Source of the DNA: JBCCTX01 sp964468435
GTDB lineage: Bacteria; Bacteroidota; Bacteroidia; J057
Length of the DNA stretch: 64,000 nucleotides
Assembly: GCA_964468435.1 (NCBI GenBank)
Contig: CAYXVE010000019.1
Span: forward strand, 1-64,000
Reading direction: 5' to 3'
This document shows positions 1 to 9,784 of the stretch, piece by piece (the first letter of the stretch is position 1; each line of letters begins with the position of its first letter). Position numbers and translations under genes: made by a program. The notes below the pieces were generated by a model. That model did not search any database, was not told the origin of the DNA, and saw nothing but the letters and a program-made list of their open reading frames with translations.

Positions 1-93
1 CCCTCTCGAGAGGGCTGTCAATGCTGAAAGCGTTGACTGGGTGTGTCGACGATCCCTAAGCCCTTCCGGGCTTCCCCAAAATCAATTGAATCC
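1..93. other. Non-coding tail after sppA with two palindromes
   Basis: Positions 1-14 form a perfect 14-base palindrome, CCCTCTCGAGAGGG. Positions 58-73 form a second hairpin, a 6-bp stem AAGCCC/GGGCTT around TTCC, which reads as a GGAA tetraloop on the minus strand. Both lie just 3' of sppA, so they could end its transcript or protect its 3' end. Neither is followed by a clear U-tract on the minus strand, so an intrinsic terminator is only a guess. Confidence 0.35.
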
Positions 94-1881
94 CTATTCA
101 ATCTCCCACTCATACGGCATTAATGCATATACACCACTTTTTGGAATATACTTCCGGAACTTCATCAGCATTTCGAATTCGCGTTGGAGTTCGGGGTCAG
201 CTTTGAGCATTGCGTAAGGGTCCTGCATGCTTTCGAGTAGTTCATCCAGTGGAGACTTGGGTTGGGGGAGTAGCCTTACTCTATAGTTTTCAAGACCAGC
301 ACGTTGTGCCGCATAGTCGATGGCGTCGTTGAGGTCGCCGATGACATCTACGAGGCCCAGTTCCAGGGCCCGCTTGCCTGACCATATGCGCCCCTGCGCG
401 ATCTCGTCGACGCTGGCAGAGTCGGGAAAGTTGCGGCCGCTGCGCACAATCTCGACAAAGTCACTGTAGGCTTCTTCGGTGAAGCTTTGAAAAAGCTGCT
501 TTTCAGCCTCAGACATGGGTCTGTTGGGATTGAGCAGACCGGAATACGCATGCGTTTCCACTTCGTCGTAGGTGACGCCGAGCTTCTCTCCGAAAAGATC
601 TTCTGTGTTGAACATGATGATGAAAACGCCAATCGAACCAGTAATGGTATTGGATTGAGCAAAGATGGTATCGCAAGGGGCTGCAATGTAGTATCCGCCT
701 GAAGCTGCTACATCTCCCATGGAGGCTACTACAGGCTTTACTTCCAGGAGTAATTCCAGCTCCTTTTTTATGAGATCGGCAGATAATAAGACTCCGCCAG
801 GACTGTTGATCCGCAAGACTACAGCTTTGACATGGTCGTCAGTACGAGCTTTTCGCAGCTCGTTGACGATCGTCGATGATCCTGCGACACCATCGGTACT
901 TTTTCCGGGTTGTATCACGCCATCTACCACGACAACTGCTACCCGATCACGGGTATATTCTCCACGATCTTTTACAGCACGCATATATTTTTTCAGGCTG
1001 AGCAAGGGGGGCTTTTCATTCAAATCCTCTTTTCCCACTGCGCGATTTAGGATTTTTCTCATATTCGTACCACTCACAATCCCGTCAATCAGACCCGCCG
1101 ACAATGCCTTATTTCCCTTGCCAAATACAAAGCTTTCATTTAATTGACCCAATTTTTCAGGTGTCATATTTCTCAAAGGAGCCACCCGCTCAGCATATTC
1201 CTCCCAGAAATCATTCAGCAACACCTGCGACTGTAGACGGCTTTCCTCGCTCATTTCTTTGCGTATATAGGGTTCTATGGCACTCTTGAAGGTTCCTACC
1301 CGGAATATTTGTGGATTTACTTCCAGTTTTTCCAACAGGCCTGCAAAAAAAGCTGGCGTGGTAAGAAAACCATTATGTTCGACAATACCCTCAGATGGGA
1401 GAAATATAGAGTCTGCTACAGATGCCAGGTAGTAAGAATTTTCTGTATAAGCCTCGGAATAGGCATAAATAAATTTTCCCGAATCTTTTACGGCTTCCAG
1501 CGCATCACGTATAGCTGTGAGGTTGCCCCAGTTGGCATTGACAGCGCCAGCCATGTTGAGAAAAATACCCGCTATGTTATCGTCTTTTGCAGCATATTCC
1601 AGATTGTCTATGATCTGATATAGGCCCATATTGGTCAGTCCCGTAGCTGGGAAGGGGAGGAATTGTCCGAAGTCAAAGTCCAGGGGTTCTGTACTGGCAT
1701 TTTCGACAATAGGGCTATTGAGTTTTACGTGTAGAATGGTATTTGATTTTACATTCACTTTTTCCTGTTGGCTGCTCGATGAAACAACGATGCCGATGAC
1801 CACAAAAAAGAGGAAAAATAGTAGAGCCAATCCAACAAAGAATGCTAGAAGACTCGCTAAAAAGGATTTGCCAAAACTCAT
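94..1881 (-). CDS. sppA: Signal peptide peptidase SppA, 67 kDa type
   Basis: This 595-aa membrane-anchored serine protease of family S49 should cut up leftover signal peptides at the cytoplasmic membrane. One hydrophobic anchor spans residues 8-33. Two S49 halves follow, as in the double-length E. coli-type enzyme. The Ser/Lys dyad is visible: Lys199 in GTFKSAIEP of the first half and Ser394 in ASGGYY of the second. The length matches the 67K family (about 590-620 aa). The gene stands alone, divergent from folK with a 250-bp gap. The gene is intact. Confidence 0.95.
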   Translation of the reverse strand: MSFGKSFLASLLAFFVGLALLFFLFFVVIGIVVSSSSQQEKVNVKSNTILHVKLNSPIVENASTEPLDFDFGQFLPFPATGLTNMGLYQIIDNLEYAAKDDNIAGIFLNMAGAVNANWGNLTAIRDALEAVKDSGKFIYAYSEAYTENSYYLASVADSIFLPSEGIVEHNGFLTTPAFFAGLLEKLEVNPQIFRVGTFKSAIEPYIRKEMSEESRLQSQVLLNDFWEEYAERVAPLRNMTPEKLGQLNESFVFGKGNKALSAGLIDGIVSGTNMRKILNRAVGKEDLNEKPPLLSLKKYMRAVKDRGEYTRDRVAVVVVDGVIQPGKSTDGVAGSSTIVNELRKARTDDHVKAVVLRINSPGGVLLSADLIKKELELLLEVKPVVASMGDVAASGGYYIAAPCDTIFAQSNTITGSIGVFIIMFNTEDLFGEKLGVTYDEVETHAYSGLLNPNRPMSEAEKQLFQSFTEEAYSDFVEIVRSGRNFPDSASVDEIAQGRIWSGKRALELGLVDVIGDLNDAIDYAAQRAGLENYRVRLLPQPKSPLDELLESMQDPYAMLKADPELQREFEMLMKFRKYIPKSGVYALMPYEWEIE

Positions 1882-2131
1882 AAGATATATTTTTATTTAG
1901 GCAGATAATACAATAATAATATGATGATAACTCTTTTTGATGCATTTGTGTTACCAATACAAATCTCTCGCGTATTAATGTAGCAGTAGATTATTTATTC
2001 AAAGACGGATGAAGGCACTAATCTAGCAAAATTAATCCATAAAGCGGGGAGGGCTACACGGGAGTTATGTGATGATATTCAGGTGATGACAAGAATTTGC
2101 ATATTTTCCGAATATTTTACAAAAGATATCT

Positions 2132-2644
2132 ATGATTTTTTTGGGACTAGGATCCAATATAGGGGATAAAAGATATAACATAGATCAGGCACTGGGTTTG
2201 CTCGCTAAGCAGGGAGTATTGACTCTCAGGTGTTCGTCCTATTATCTGACTTCTCCTTGGGGCATTACAGATCAGGATGAATTTATCAATATCGTCTGTG
2301 AGGTGAAATTTGAGGGAAATGCACAGGATTTGTTGAAAATCTGTCTGGATACAGAGATTGAAATGGGTAGAGAGCGGCTATTGAAATGGGGACCCCGGCT
2401 AATCGATATAGACATCCTTGAGTTTCGCCGCCAGCAGATCCATACGCCCAATCTTAAGATACCGCATCCCTATTATATGGAGCGCGATTTCGTCCTTGTG
2501 CCCCTCTCTGAAATGGAGCCAGATTGGATACCCACAGGCAGGCTCAAAAGCCTCAAAGACTACATGGAGGATATAGATATATCTCAATGTAAAAAGCTGG
2601 AAGCCAGCCCGGTTTTATCTACTCTGCGCAATTTTCGTCGATGA
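2132..2644 (+). CDS. folK: 6-hydroxymethyl-7,8-dihydropterin pyrophosphokinase
   Basis: FolK transfers pyrophosphate from ATP to 6-hydroxymethyl-7,8-dihydropterin, the step before dihydropteroate synthase in folate synthesis. The 170-aa protein is full length. It begins with the family N-terminus LGLGSNIGDK and carries the HPPK signature KWGPRLIDIDIL at about residues 88-99, which supplies the Mg-binding Asp pair. No other folate gene is adjacent. Its last 26 bases overlap the end of the convergent TonB_C/TPR gene, so the two 3' ends share DNA. Confidence 0.95.
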   Translation: MIFLGLGSNIGDKRYNIDQALGLLAKQGVLTLRCSSYYLTSPWGITDQDEFINIVCEVKFEGNAQDLLKICLDTEIEMGRERLLKWGPRLIDIDILEFRRQQIHTPNLKIPHPYYMERDFVLVPLSEMEPDWIPTGRLKSLKDYMEDIDISQCKKLEASPVLSTLRNFRR

Positions 2645-3917
2645 CTTGCTGAAGCCTTTGAGCTTCTTGGGGAAGCTGATCTTCCAGGCCGTAGCTCAGG
2701 GCTTTTCTGAAGTTATCACACATGTTGGCAGTATTGCCCTGATCCTGATACACCTGTCCACGAATGTAGTAGGATTGTGCATTTAGAACATTGATATTGA
2801 GCGCACTTTCGATATCCTTGAGGGCTTCATCATAGTTTTCTGCACGGCGGTTGGCCTGCGCACTCAGGTTGAATGCGGCAATACGTATGTTGGGATCGAA
2901 GTTGTTCTCAGCCGTTTCGCGGAAGTCGCTCACAGCTCCATCAAAATCACCGGTTTCCATACGGTAAAAGCCTCTGCTGTAGCGCAGCAGTTTATCATTG
3001 GGGTTACAATCAATGCGATGATTATATGCCTCGATCAGTGTGGGATAGTCCTCTCTGGCCAATGCTACGCTTGAGATGAGTTCATAGATATCACATTCCA
3101 GTCGCTGATCCATTTCCAGGGCCATGCGATAGTCCATCATGGCCCCATCATACTCTTCCATTTCAAATAGTGCAAAGCCACGGTCCATGTATACCCTGGG
3201 GAGCGTGGTTGCGATTAGAGAATCTTTCTCGCCAATTGTATCTGCAATTTCAATGGCTATGGTAAGATCTTCCTTCGCAGTTTCTGTCCGCTCCATAGCA
3301 GACTGGGCTTTTGCCCGTGCATAATAGGTGTAAAAGAGGTAGTTGACCGTGCTGTCTTCGTAGTTGTCGATAGCGGGGTTAGCCTCCAGACTCTGATTGA
3401 GATCTGCATAGGCTTCTTCGAAATGCTCGAGTTCGAGATGTTGAAGACCTCGCTGAAGGAGCGCCATATAGTTTCCCGGATTTTCCTCCAGATATGCTGT
3501 GTAATAGTCAATGGCTTGCTCCTGGGGACTCTTTACCTGTAGTTTGAAGTTGAAGGGGATATTCATCCAGTAGAGAATGGGGTCACCGCTCTGCTTGGCA
3601 GGAGTAAATGTGATCTCGCTGATATGTTCTTCTACCGCTGCGATCAGTATGCTATCAGGAGCATTGGTGATCTGGTGCTTGACATATTTTCCTTCCTTGT
3701 CAATGAGAATCCGTGCAACCACCCGTCCTTCTATTCCTTTGACTCTCGCACTATCGGGATAACCAATAGTCTGATTTACTTCTGCGAGATTAAGAGGCTT
3801 GGGTTCTTCGTCGGCGTATACAAACTGGTTGATATCGGGTTCATTTTCCTGTGCTAATACCCAACCTGATATTAGCATTCCTAAACAGAAAAAAACAATA
3901 AAACGCTTCATTTCCAC
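2619..3917 (-). CDS. Exported TonB C-terminal domain / TPR repeat protein
   Basis: This 432-aa protein starts with a signal peptide (residues 1-22, ending VLAQ). A TonB_C-like domain follows at about 48-127, with the hallmark EGRVVARILIDKEG. The rest, about 132-430, is tandem TPR helices with repeated motifs such as RGLQHLELEHFEEAYADL. TonB_C domains contact outer-membrane receptors, but no membrane anchor is seen apart from the signal sequence, so a periplasmic scaffold is as likely as an energy transducer. The start may be ATG 3917 or 3911. A LacI-operator-like palindrome lies 63 bp upstream. Confidence 0.85.
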   Translation of the reverse strand: MEMKRFIVFFCLGMLISGWVLAQENEPDINQFVYADEEPKPLNLAEVNQTIGYPDSARVKGIEGRVVARILIDKEGKYVKHQITNAPDSILIAAVEEHISEITFTPAKQSGDPILYWMNIPFNFKLQVKSPQEQAIDYYTAYLEENPGNYMALLQRGLQHLELEHFEEAYADLNQSLEANPAIDNYEDSTVNYLFYTYYARAKAQSAMERTETAKEDLTIAIEIADTIGEKDSLIATTLPRVYMDRGFALFEMEEYDGAMMDYRMALEMDQRLECDIYELISSVALAREDYPTLIEAYNHRIDCNPNDKLLRYSRGFYRMETGDFDGAVSDFRETAENNFDPNIRIAAFNLSAQANRRAENYDEALKDIESALNINVLNAQSYYIRGQVYQDQGNTANMCDNFRKALSYGLEDQLPQEAQRLQQVIDENCAE

Positions 3918-3979
3918 TTCATGTTAAAATAAGGTACAGGAATAACAAACAAGCAAGTTACAAACCGCTAACATAGGTA

Positions 3980-3991
3980 GCAAACGTTTGC
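3980..3991. promoter_or_regulatory. Perfect 12-bp palindrome resembling a LacI/PurR-family operator
   Basis: GCAAACGTTTGC is fully self-complementary and centred on CG, as in LacI-family operators; the E. coli PurR box has the same core. It sits 63 bp upstream of the TonB_C/TPR start, in a 208-bp gap that holds no gene. Homology of the site to any particular regulator is inference, and no LacI-type gene lies in the window. Confidence 0.4.
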
Positions 3992-4125
3992 AAAAAAGTC
4001 AATAGGTGAAGAGGCAACTACAGACGCCAGGCTCCTGATCATGAAACCAAGGAGAGGGGAATCATCACATAATATGTTGCTTTCGATACCCACAGCCTTA
4101 CCGGCAGCATGCTGTTTTCTGTCAT

Positions 4126-5214
4126 CTATTTAAAATACCTAAAATCCTGCCCTCCCTCAATCTCCTGTAGTGCGTGGTATATCAGCGAAATAGTATGAGC
4201 CACATCCTCTTTATGGGCCATTTCTACCGTTGTATGCATGTATTTCAGGGGAAGCGAAACCAGTGCTGAAGGTACTCCCATGTGTGAATATGCAAAAGCA
4301 TCTGTATCGGTACCCGTATATCTGGAAGAAGCTTCCCGCTGAAAAGGAATCTCGTGTTTGCGAGCGGTGTCAATGAGAATCTTGCGAAGGGTGTTGTGTA
4401 CAGCAGGCGCAGTGGTGATAGAAGGACCATTTCCGGTTTTTACTTCACCATGCTGAACCTTATCGATCATCGGGGTATGTGTATCATGGGTAACATCTGT
4501 AATAATGGCAACATTGGGTTTGATGCGTTCTGCGATCATTTGCGCGCCTCTCAATCCTACTTCTTCTTGTACGGCATTAACAATGTACAGTCCAAAAGGG
4601 AGCTGAATATCATGTTCCTTGAGTAATCTGGCTACTTCTGCAATCATAAATCCCCCTACGCGATTGTCCAGGGCTCTGCCACAGAAGAAACGGTCCTGCA
4701 GGATAGAAAACTCATCATCAAATGTGATGACATTACCCACGTGTATACCAAGTTCTTCGACATCTTTTTTGGAAGTACATCCGCAGTCCAGAAAGATATT
4801 CTTGAGTGTGGGAGCCTGTTCCTTGTCGTGTTTGCGGGTGTGGATTGCAGGCCATCCAAATACGGCATTAACAATGCCATCTTCGGTATGGATTTTCGCG
4901 CTTTTGGATGGGGCGATCTGATGGTCAGAGCCTCCATTGCGGACTACGTAGATGAATCCATCTTCCGAGATATAATTTACATACCAGGATATTTCATCGG
5001 CATGTGCTTCAATCACCACTTTATAGTCAGATTGTGGATTGATCACTCCATAGGCAGTGCCATATATATCTACATGGTACTCATCTATATGCGGACGGAT
5101 GTATTCAAGCCATAATTGTTGCCCTGAGGATTCATAACCCGTAGGCGAGTAATTGTTGACATACTTTTCCAGAAAAGCTATCGAGGCTTCAGTAAGTATA
5201 TTGAGTTTTGACAT
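4126..5214 (-). CDS. M42 family metallo-aminopeptidase
   Basis: This 362-aa cytosolic di-metal aminopeptidase belongs to the M42 (glutamyl aminopeptidase / TET) family, which trims free peptides. Visible ligands and motifs are EAHADE at about 70-75 (first metal His and Asp), ALDNRVGG (bridging Asp), QEEVGLRG (catalytic Glu pair), TDVTHDTHTP, and MHTTVE near the C-terminus (last metal His). The length is typical (about 350 aa). The gene stands alone. Members were once called endoglucanase M; peptidase is the better name. Confidence 0.9.
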   Translation of the reverse strand: MSKLNILTEASIAFLEKYVNNYSPTGYESSGQQLWLEYIRPHIDEYHVDIYGTAYGVINPQSDYKVVIEAHADEISWYVNYISEDGFIYVVRNGGSDHQIAPSKSAKIHTEDGIVNAVFGWPAIHTRKHDKEQAPTLKNIFLDCGCTSKKDVEELGIHVGNVITFDDEFSILQDRFFCGRALDNRVGGFMIAEVARLLKEHDIQLPFGLYIVNAVQEEVGLRGAQMIAERIKPNVAIITDVTHDTHTPMIDKVQHGEVKTGNGPSITTAPAVHNTLRKILIDTARKHEIPFQREASSRYTGTDTDAFAYSHMGVPSALVSLPLKYMHTTVEMAHKEDVAHTISLIYHALQEIEGGQDFRYFK

Positions 5215-5399
5215 GATGATGTTTATGGGTTACGTTTTTCAAATGTAGAAAATAATTAGATACGAATGAAGTAAGCGTTACTTCTTCGCATTGAAAGTCC
5301 AGTATGAAAGGATGTGGTATACCCCAGGTATTTTAATGAGAACGAATGCTAAATAAAGTTAGGAAATCAGTCAGAAGGATATAAATTCTATGATCATGG

Positions 5400-5864
5400 C
5401 TACTCAGTGAGGATTTCTAACAATCCCTCCGGATACAGTAAATGCCCATTATCCGTAAAATCTTTGACGGGTTTCCAGACAGCACGATAAGCAATACCGT
5501 TTTTTCCTGAAAGTGAGATATCTTCTTTTTTGTAGACCGAGCGGTTTACAAATTCTCCTTCAAACATGAATATAAGTTCATGCTCTGTATGTCCATTTTG
5601 GTTGTAAATGTTTTCGGCTGGACCGATAAACGTGAGATTTTTAATATCTTCACCGATATCTTCCTTAATTTCACGCCTTAAAGCCTCCCAACTGTATTCA
5701 CCAAAAGTTAACTTGCCCCCAAGCGGCTTGTAAAAGAACACTTTTTGTTCGTCGTCATATTCTTCTCTCACCAGAATAGTATTCTTATGACGAAAGACAC
5801 ACATTGCAAGCGTTTGGATTTTGGATTCTTTCATTAGGGCATTTTTAGTCATCACTTTTTCCAT
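5400..5864 (-). CDS. Nudix hydrolase
   Basis: This 154-aa protein has a single Nudix fold. The Nudix box reads GKLTFGEYSWEALRREIKED, fitting GX5EX7REUXEEXGU except for Asp at the second Glu of the EE pair, a tolerated change. Such enzymes hydrolyse nucleoside diphosphates linked to another group; the substrate cannot be told from sequence. The first methionine may not be the true start, because Met at codon 5 or 11 would also leave the fold whole. It is monocistronic. Confidence 0.85.
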   Translation of the reverse strand: MEKVMTKNALMKESKIQTLAMCVFRHKNTILVREEYDDEQKVFFYKPLGGKLTFGEYSWEALRREIKEDIGEDIKNLTFIGPAENIYNQNGHTEHELIFMFEGEFVNRSVYKKEDISLSGKNGIAYRAVWKPVKDFTDNGHLLYPEGLLEILTE

Positions 5865-5979
5865 ATGTAATCCATATCATTATATATTTATGAAAATTAC
5901 AATTAAATTCTCTTTCACTTAGTGTAAAAAACCTTAAAATCCTTACACGGGGCAATAAATCTTTATAATCTAATCGATT

Positions 5980-6392
5980 TGGATGAGATAAGTCACCCAA
6001 AATTTATCAATATGCAGGAGACGAAATCGTGATATCCTGGAAAAAGCATGCTGGATTAAAACACAGGAGATGTGTTCGATGCTTTTTCGATATACATAAT
6101 ATCATTGGCTCGGTGAAGGCAAAGTGCCTGGATGAACATGGTACTATTGCCAATTTTAAAGCGGGAATACATATGGGTAAGGTTGGGTAAAGTCACGGCA
6201 GGTAAAATGGGTATTATTAAAAAGCGTGTGATCTTTAGTGGTGATATGTTCAGTACAGCTTCCCGCATATGGATGCAATACAATACTTTTGGAAGGAGAC
6301 TTCTGATATCGAAAGTGCTCTTCAAGTCCTTACCGCACACACTGTGTACAACTTCAGAACATATTGGAGAAATGTATTTATCAGGTAAATAA
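5980..6392 (+). pseudogene. Decayed class III adenylate/guanylate cyclase domain
   Basis: Stitching frames together gives a recognisable cyclase domain. 6002-6060 reads IYQYAGDEIVISW, which holds the metal-binding GDE. The same frame continues CFFDI...FKAGIHMGKV to 6184. A second frame then gives GKVTAGKMGIIKKRVIFSGD, later LLISKVL and GEMYLSGK, ending at 6392. The breaks are about one missing base near 5998 and a 10-base near-tandem duplication (6175-6184 against 6185-6194) that shifts frame. The sensor or membrane region and the first metal Asp are absent, so this is a remnant and not a working gene. Confidence 0.75.
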
Positions 6393-6478
6393 TAATCTGT
6401 AAATTTATAGTAGGTTAAGCCCAGAAAGGCTCAAATATCCCTTATTCAAATGGATTCTTTTACTAAGAACATCCCTCT

Positions 6479-8590
6479 ATGATAACAATAACACAAGCAG
6501 GAGTCAAAGCGTCTGATTTATGTGAAGAAGACCTTTGTCCAGGTAGCAGCTATCCACTTGGAGCGACAGTTTATCCAGATGGGGTTAATTTTTGTGTTTT
6601 TTCAAAAAACTGTGAAGCTGTAGAGTTGCTTCTCTTTGATCACCCCTCCGATGATCAGCCTGCCCAGGTAATATCTCTTGATCCTTCTATTCATAAGACT
6701 TTTTACTATTGGCATGTATTTGTAAAGAGACTAAAAGCAGGCCAGCTCTATGGTTACAGGGTCTATGGACCTTTTGAACCGCATAATGGATATCGTTTTG
6801 ATGGCTGGAAATTACTGATAGACCCCTATGCACGTGCCATTGCTAATTATGAAAATTATGAACGGATGGCAGCAATCAACTCGGGAGCTAATCTGGGAAA
6901 AGCCATCAAGAGTGTGGTCATAGATTCTGATGCCTATGACTGGGAGGGGGACCGGCATCCATCTATCCCTTTTTCGAAATCCATTATCTATGAACTTAAT
7001 GTCCGTGGATTTACCAAACATCCTAGTTCAGGTATTTCTGATGAGAAAAGAGGGACATATCTGGGATTAATCGACAAGATTCCCTATCTCAAATCCCTGG
7101 GCGTTACAGCAGTAGAACTCTTACCTGTTCAGGCGTTTGACAAATATGAGGCTCCAGAGGGACTTGTTAATTATTGGGGATACAATCCGCTGGCTTTCTT
7201 TGCCCCACATACTCCCTACTGTATATCAAATGATCCCGTGCAGCAGGTAAATGAATTCCGGGATATGGTAAAAGCTTTCCACCATGCAGGGATGGAGGTA
7301 ATTCTGGATGTAGTATTCAATCATACTGCAGAGGGCAATGAAAACGGACCAACATTATCCCTAAGGGGTTTTGAAAACAAGGCTTATTACCTGTTGAATG
7401 GTCATGGTGAAAGCTATAAAAATTATAGTGGGACGGGCAATACCTTGAATGCCAATCACTCCATTGTACGCAGAATGATACTGGACTCTTTAAGAGCATG
7501 GGTAACGGAATTACATGTGGATGGCTTCCGCTTTGACCTGGCATCCATCCTTTCCCGGGATGAATATGGCAGAGTTCTTGAAAACCCGCCTATACTCTGG
7601 GATATTGAGTCAGATCCCGTCCTGGCAGGTGTCAAGATCATAGCAGAGGCATGGGATGCGGCAGGACTATATCAGGTAGGGTCTTTTATTGGAGATAAAT
7701 GGGCTGAGTGGAATGGACGATTCAGGGACGATGTCAGACGGTTTATAAAGGGTGATAACTACACCGTTCAACCTCTGGCGCAACGTATCCTGGGTAGTCC
7801 AGACCTATTTCCTAAAGATACCCGTAACCCCAACAGAAGCATTAACTTTATCACCTGCCATGATGGATTTACGCTCAATGATCTGGTCTCCTATCAAGAC
7901 AAACACAATGAAGCCAATGAAGAAGGCAATCGGGATGGAAATAATGAAAGCCATAGTTGGAATTGTGGAGTAGAGGGTCCTACAAGTGACCCTGAAATCG
8001 AAAAGCTACGCTTGAGACAGATCAAAAACTTCTTCTGTATGCTGATGACCTCCCATGGCACACCCATGATCTCCATGGGAGATGAGGTCAGACGTACCCA
8101 GCAAGGTAACAACAACGCATATTGCCAGGACAACGAAATAAGCTGGTTTGACTGGAATCTGGTACAGCAAAACCAAGCGTTACTGAGCTTCTGCCAGAAG
8201 CTTATAGCTTTCATACAATGGTACGAACCTTTCCTTCAACATACTTTTTGGTTACACGGCCACGTAGTTGATTCATTTGGTATTGAATGGCATGGTGTGG
8301 ACCTTATGCGTCCAGACTTGGGCAGTGAATCTCATTCACTGGCTTATACCCTTCACAATGCGCACGAGCAGGATCGTATGCATGTGATGTTAAATGCATA
8401 TTGGGAACCCCTGGATTTTCGAATACCAGCCCTATCAACTGCTTCAGAATCGAGTTGGTACAGGATCATAGATACCTATGAGGATCATCCCATGGATATT
8501 GTACCCTTGGATCAGGCACCTAGAATTGAGGGCGATACTTATCGCGTACAGTCAAGATCCATGGTCATGCTCTATTCGCAGAAAAATTGA
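6479..8590 (+). CDS. glgX: Glycogen debranching enzyme (isoamylase-type, GH13_11)
   Basis: This 703-aa cytosolic enzyme should hydrolyse alpha-1,6 branches of glycogen limit dextrins. A CBM48 domain (about 25-130) precedes the GH13 barrel. The catalytic positions are present: Asp277 in DVVFNHT, nucleophile Asp353 in GFRFDLAS, acid/base Glu390 in IIAEAWD and Asp462 in TCHDG. The start codon at 6479 leaves an N-terminal lead of about 25 residues before the CBM48. It converges on nspC with four bases between the stops. No other glycogen genes are nearby. Confidence 0.92.
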   Translation: MITITQAGVKASDLCEEDLCPGSSYPLGATVYPDGVNFCVFSKNCEAVELLLFDHPSDDQPAQVISLDPSIHKTFYYWHVFVKRLKAGQLYGYRVYGPFEPHNGYRFDGWKLLIDPYARAIANYENYERMAAINSGANLGKAIKSVVIDSDAYDWEGDRHPSIPFSKSIIYELNVRGFTKHPSSGISDEKRGTYLGLIDKIPYLKSLGVTAVELLPVQAFDKYEAPEGLVNYWGYNPLAFFAPHTPYCISNDPVQQVNEFRDMVKAFHHAGMEVILDVVFNHTAEGNENGPTLSLRGFENKAYYLLNGHGESYKNYSGTGNTLNANHSIVRRMILDSLRAWVTELHVDGFRFDLASILSRDEYGRVLENPPILWDIESDPVLAGVKIIAEAWDAAGLYQVGSFIGDKWAEWNGRFRDDVRRFIKGDNYTVQPLAQRILGSPDLFPKDTRNPNRSINFITCHDGFTLNDLVSYQDKHNEANEEGNRDGNNESHSWNCGVEGPTSDPEIEKLRLRQIKNFFCMLMTSHGTPMISMGDEVRRTQQGNNNAYCQDNEISWFDWNLVQQNQALLSFCQKLIAFIQWYEPFLQHTFWLHGHVVDSFGIEWHGVDLMRPDLGSESHSLAYTLHNAHEQDRMHVMLNAYWEPLDFRIPALSTASESSWYRIIDTYEDHPMDIVPLDQAPRIEGDTYRVQSRSMVMLYSQKN

Positions 8591-8594
8591 CCTA

Positions 8595-9734
8595 TCAGGA
8601 AAGCCTGGCTTTGTAATCTTCATATCCGAAGGTTCTGACGACATCCAGTCTACCATCAGGCCTATATATGGCAATAGAAGGATGTCTTACTCCATTGAAC
8701 ATGGTTGTTTTGACCATAGTGTAATGGATCATATCTTCAAAAACAATCTGATCCCCCACGGTTAGTTCTTCGTTGAAAGAATATTCGGTCATATAATCCC
8801 CTGCCAGGCAGCTGAGTCCTCCAAGCCGGTAGGTGGGTTTGCCTGCTACAGGATCAGTGGCACCTCTTACCCTGGGACGATAAGGCATTTCCAGCGTATC
8901 GGGCATGTGGGCAGTGAAGGATACATCCAGAATGGCTGTTTGGATACCATGGGTCTCGAATATATCCAGAACAGTAGCTACCAGTACCCCTGTATCCCAG
9001 GCTACGGCACTTCCAGGTTCGAGGATAATCTCTACCTGGTAGCGGGACCTAAAGTCCCGGAGCAACTCTATGAGATGATCTATATCATAACCTTCCCGAG
9101 TCATCAGGTGTCCACCTCCCATGTTGATCCAACGGATCTGAGTAAGTAAGTCGCCGAAGCGTTGCTCCACGGACTGCAACAGTTTTTCCAGGCTGTATGA
9201 ACTCGATTCACACAAGGTGTGAAAGTGAATACCCTCTAGTCCTTCGGGAAGACATCCGTTAAATGCTGCTTCTGTTTCGCCCAGGCGTGAGCCTGTTGCA
9301 GCAGGATTGTACAGGTCCGTACTCACATCTGAGTAGCCTGGATTGATGCGAATGCCACATGATACTTCCCCCTTGTATGCTACAAGAGAGGTCTTATACC
9401 GCATATATTCTGACAATGAGTTGAACGTCACATGACTGCTGAGTTGGACAACCTGCCTAAACTCATCTGGGTGATAGGCTACACAATAGGTGTGTGCCGG
9501 TATTCCCATTTCTTCTACACATAGTCTTGCTTCATTGAGAGAGCTAGCTGTAGCCCCCCTGAGATACTGACGTATCAGGGGAAATGTGCTCCACATGGCA
9601 AATCCTTTTAAAGCAAGGATAATATCCACCTCTGCTTCCTGCTGTACGCGCTGCATGATCTCCAGATTCCTGTGCAACTTAGCTTCCTCCAGTACATAAC
9701 AGGGTGAAGGAACATCACTCCATCTTATCTCCAT
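8595..9734 (-). CDS. nspC: Carboxynorspermidine/carboxyspermidine decarboxylase
   Basis: This 379-aa PLP enzyme of the alanine-racemase-fold decarboxylases removes CO2 from carboxy(nor)spermidine to give (nor)spermidine. The PLP lysine is Lys43 in LALKGFAMWS. The phosphate-binding LEPGSAVAWDTG and the C-terminal CLAGDYM with the active-site Cys are also present. It lies 50 bp downstream of the carboxynorspermidine synthase on the same strand, so the two form an operon covering the SAM-independent aminopropyl route. The gene is intact and of normal length. Confidence 0.95.
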   Translation of the reverse strand: MEIRWSDVPSPCYVLEEAKLHRNLEIMQRVQQEAEVDIILALKGFAMWSTFPLIRQYLRGATASSLNEARLCVEEMGIPAHTYCVAYHPDEFRQVVQLSSHVTFNSLSEYMRYKTSLVAYKGEVSCGIRINPGYSDVSTDLYNPAATGSRLGETEAAFNGCLPEGLEGIHFHTLCESSSYSLEKLLQSVEQRFGDLLTQIRWINMGGGHLMTREGYDIDHLIELLRDFRSRYQVEIILEPGSAVAWDTGVLVATVLDIFETHGIQTAILDVSFTAHMPDTLEMPYRPRVRGATDPVAGKPTYRLGGLSCLAGDYMTEYSFNEELTVGDQIVFEDMIHYTMVKTTMFNGVRHPSIAIYRPDGRLDVVRTFGYEDYKARLS

Positions 9735-9784
9735 AGGTTCATTTTGAGATGTGAAAATAGTAAATGAAATCGATTTGTAAATGA

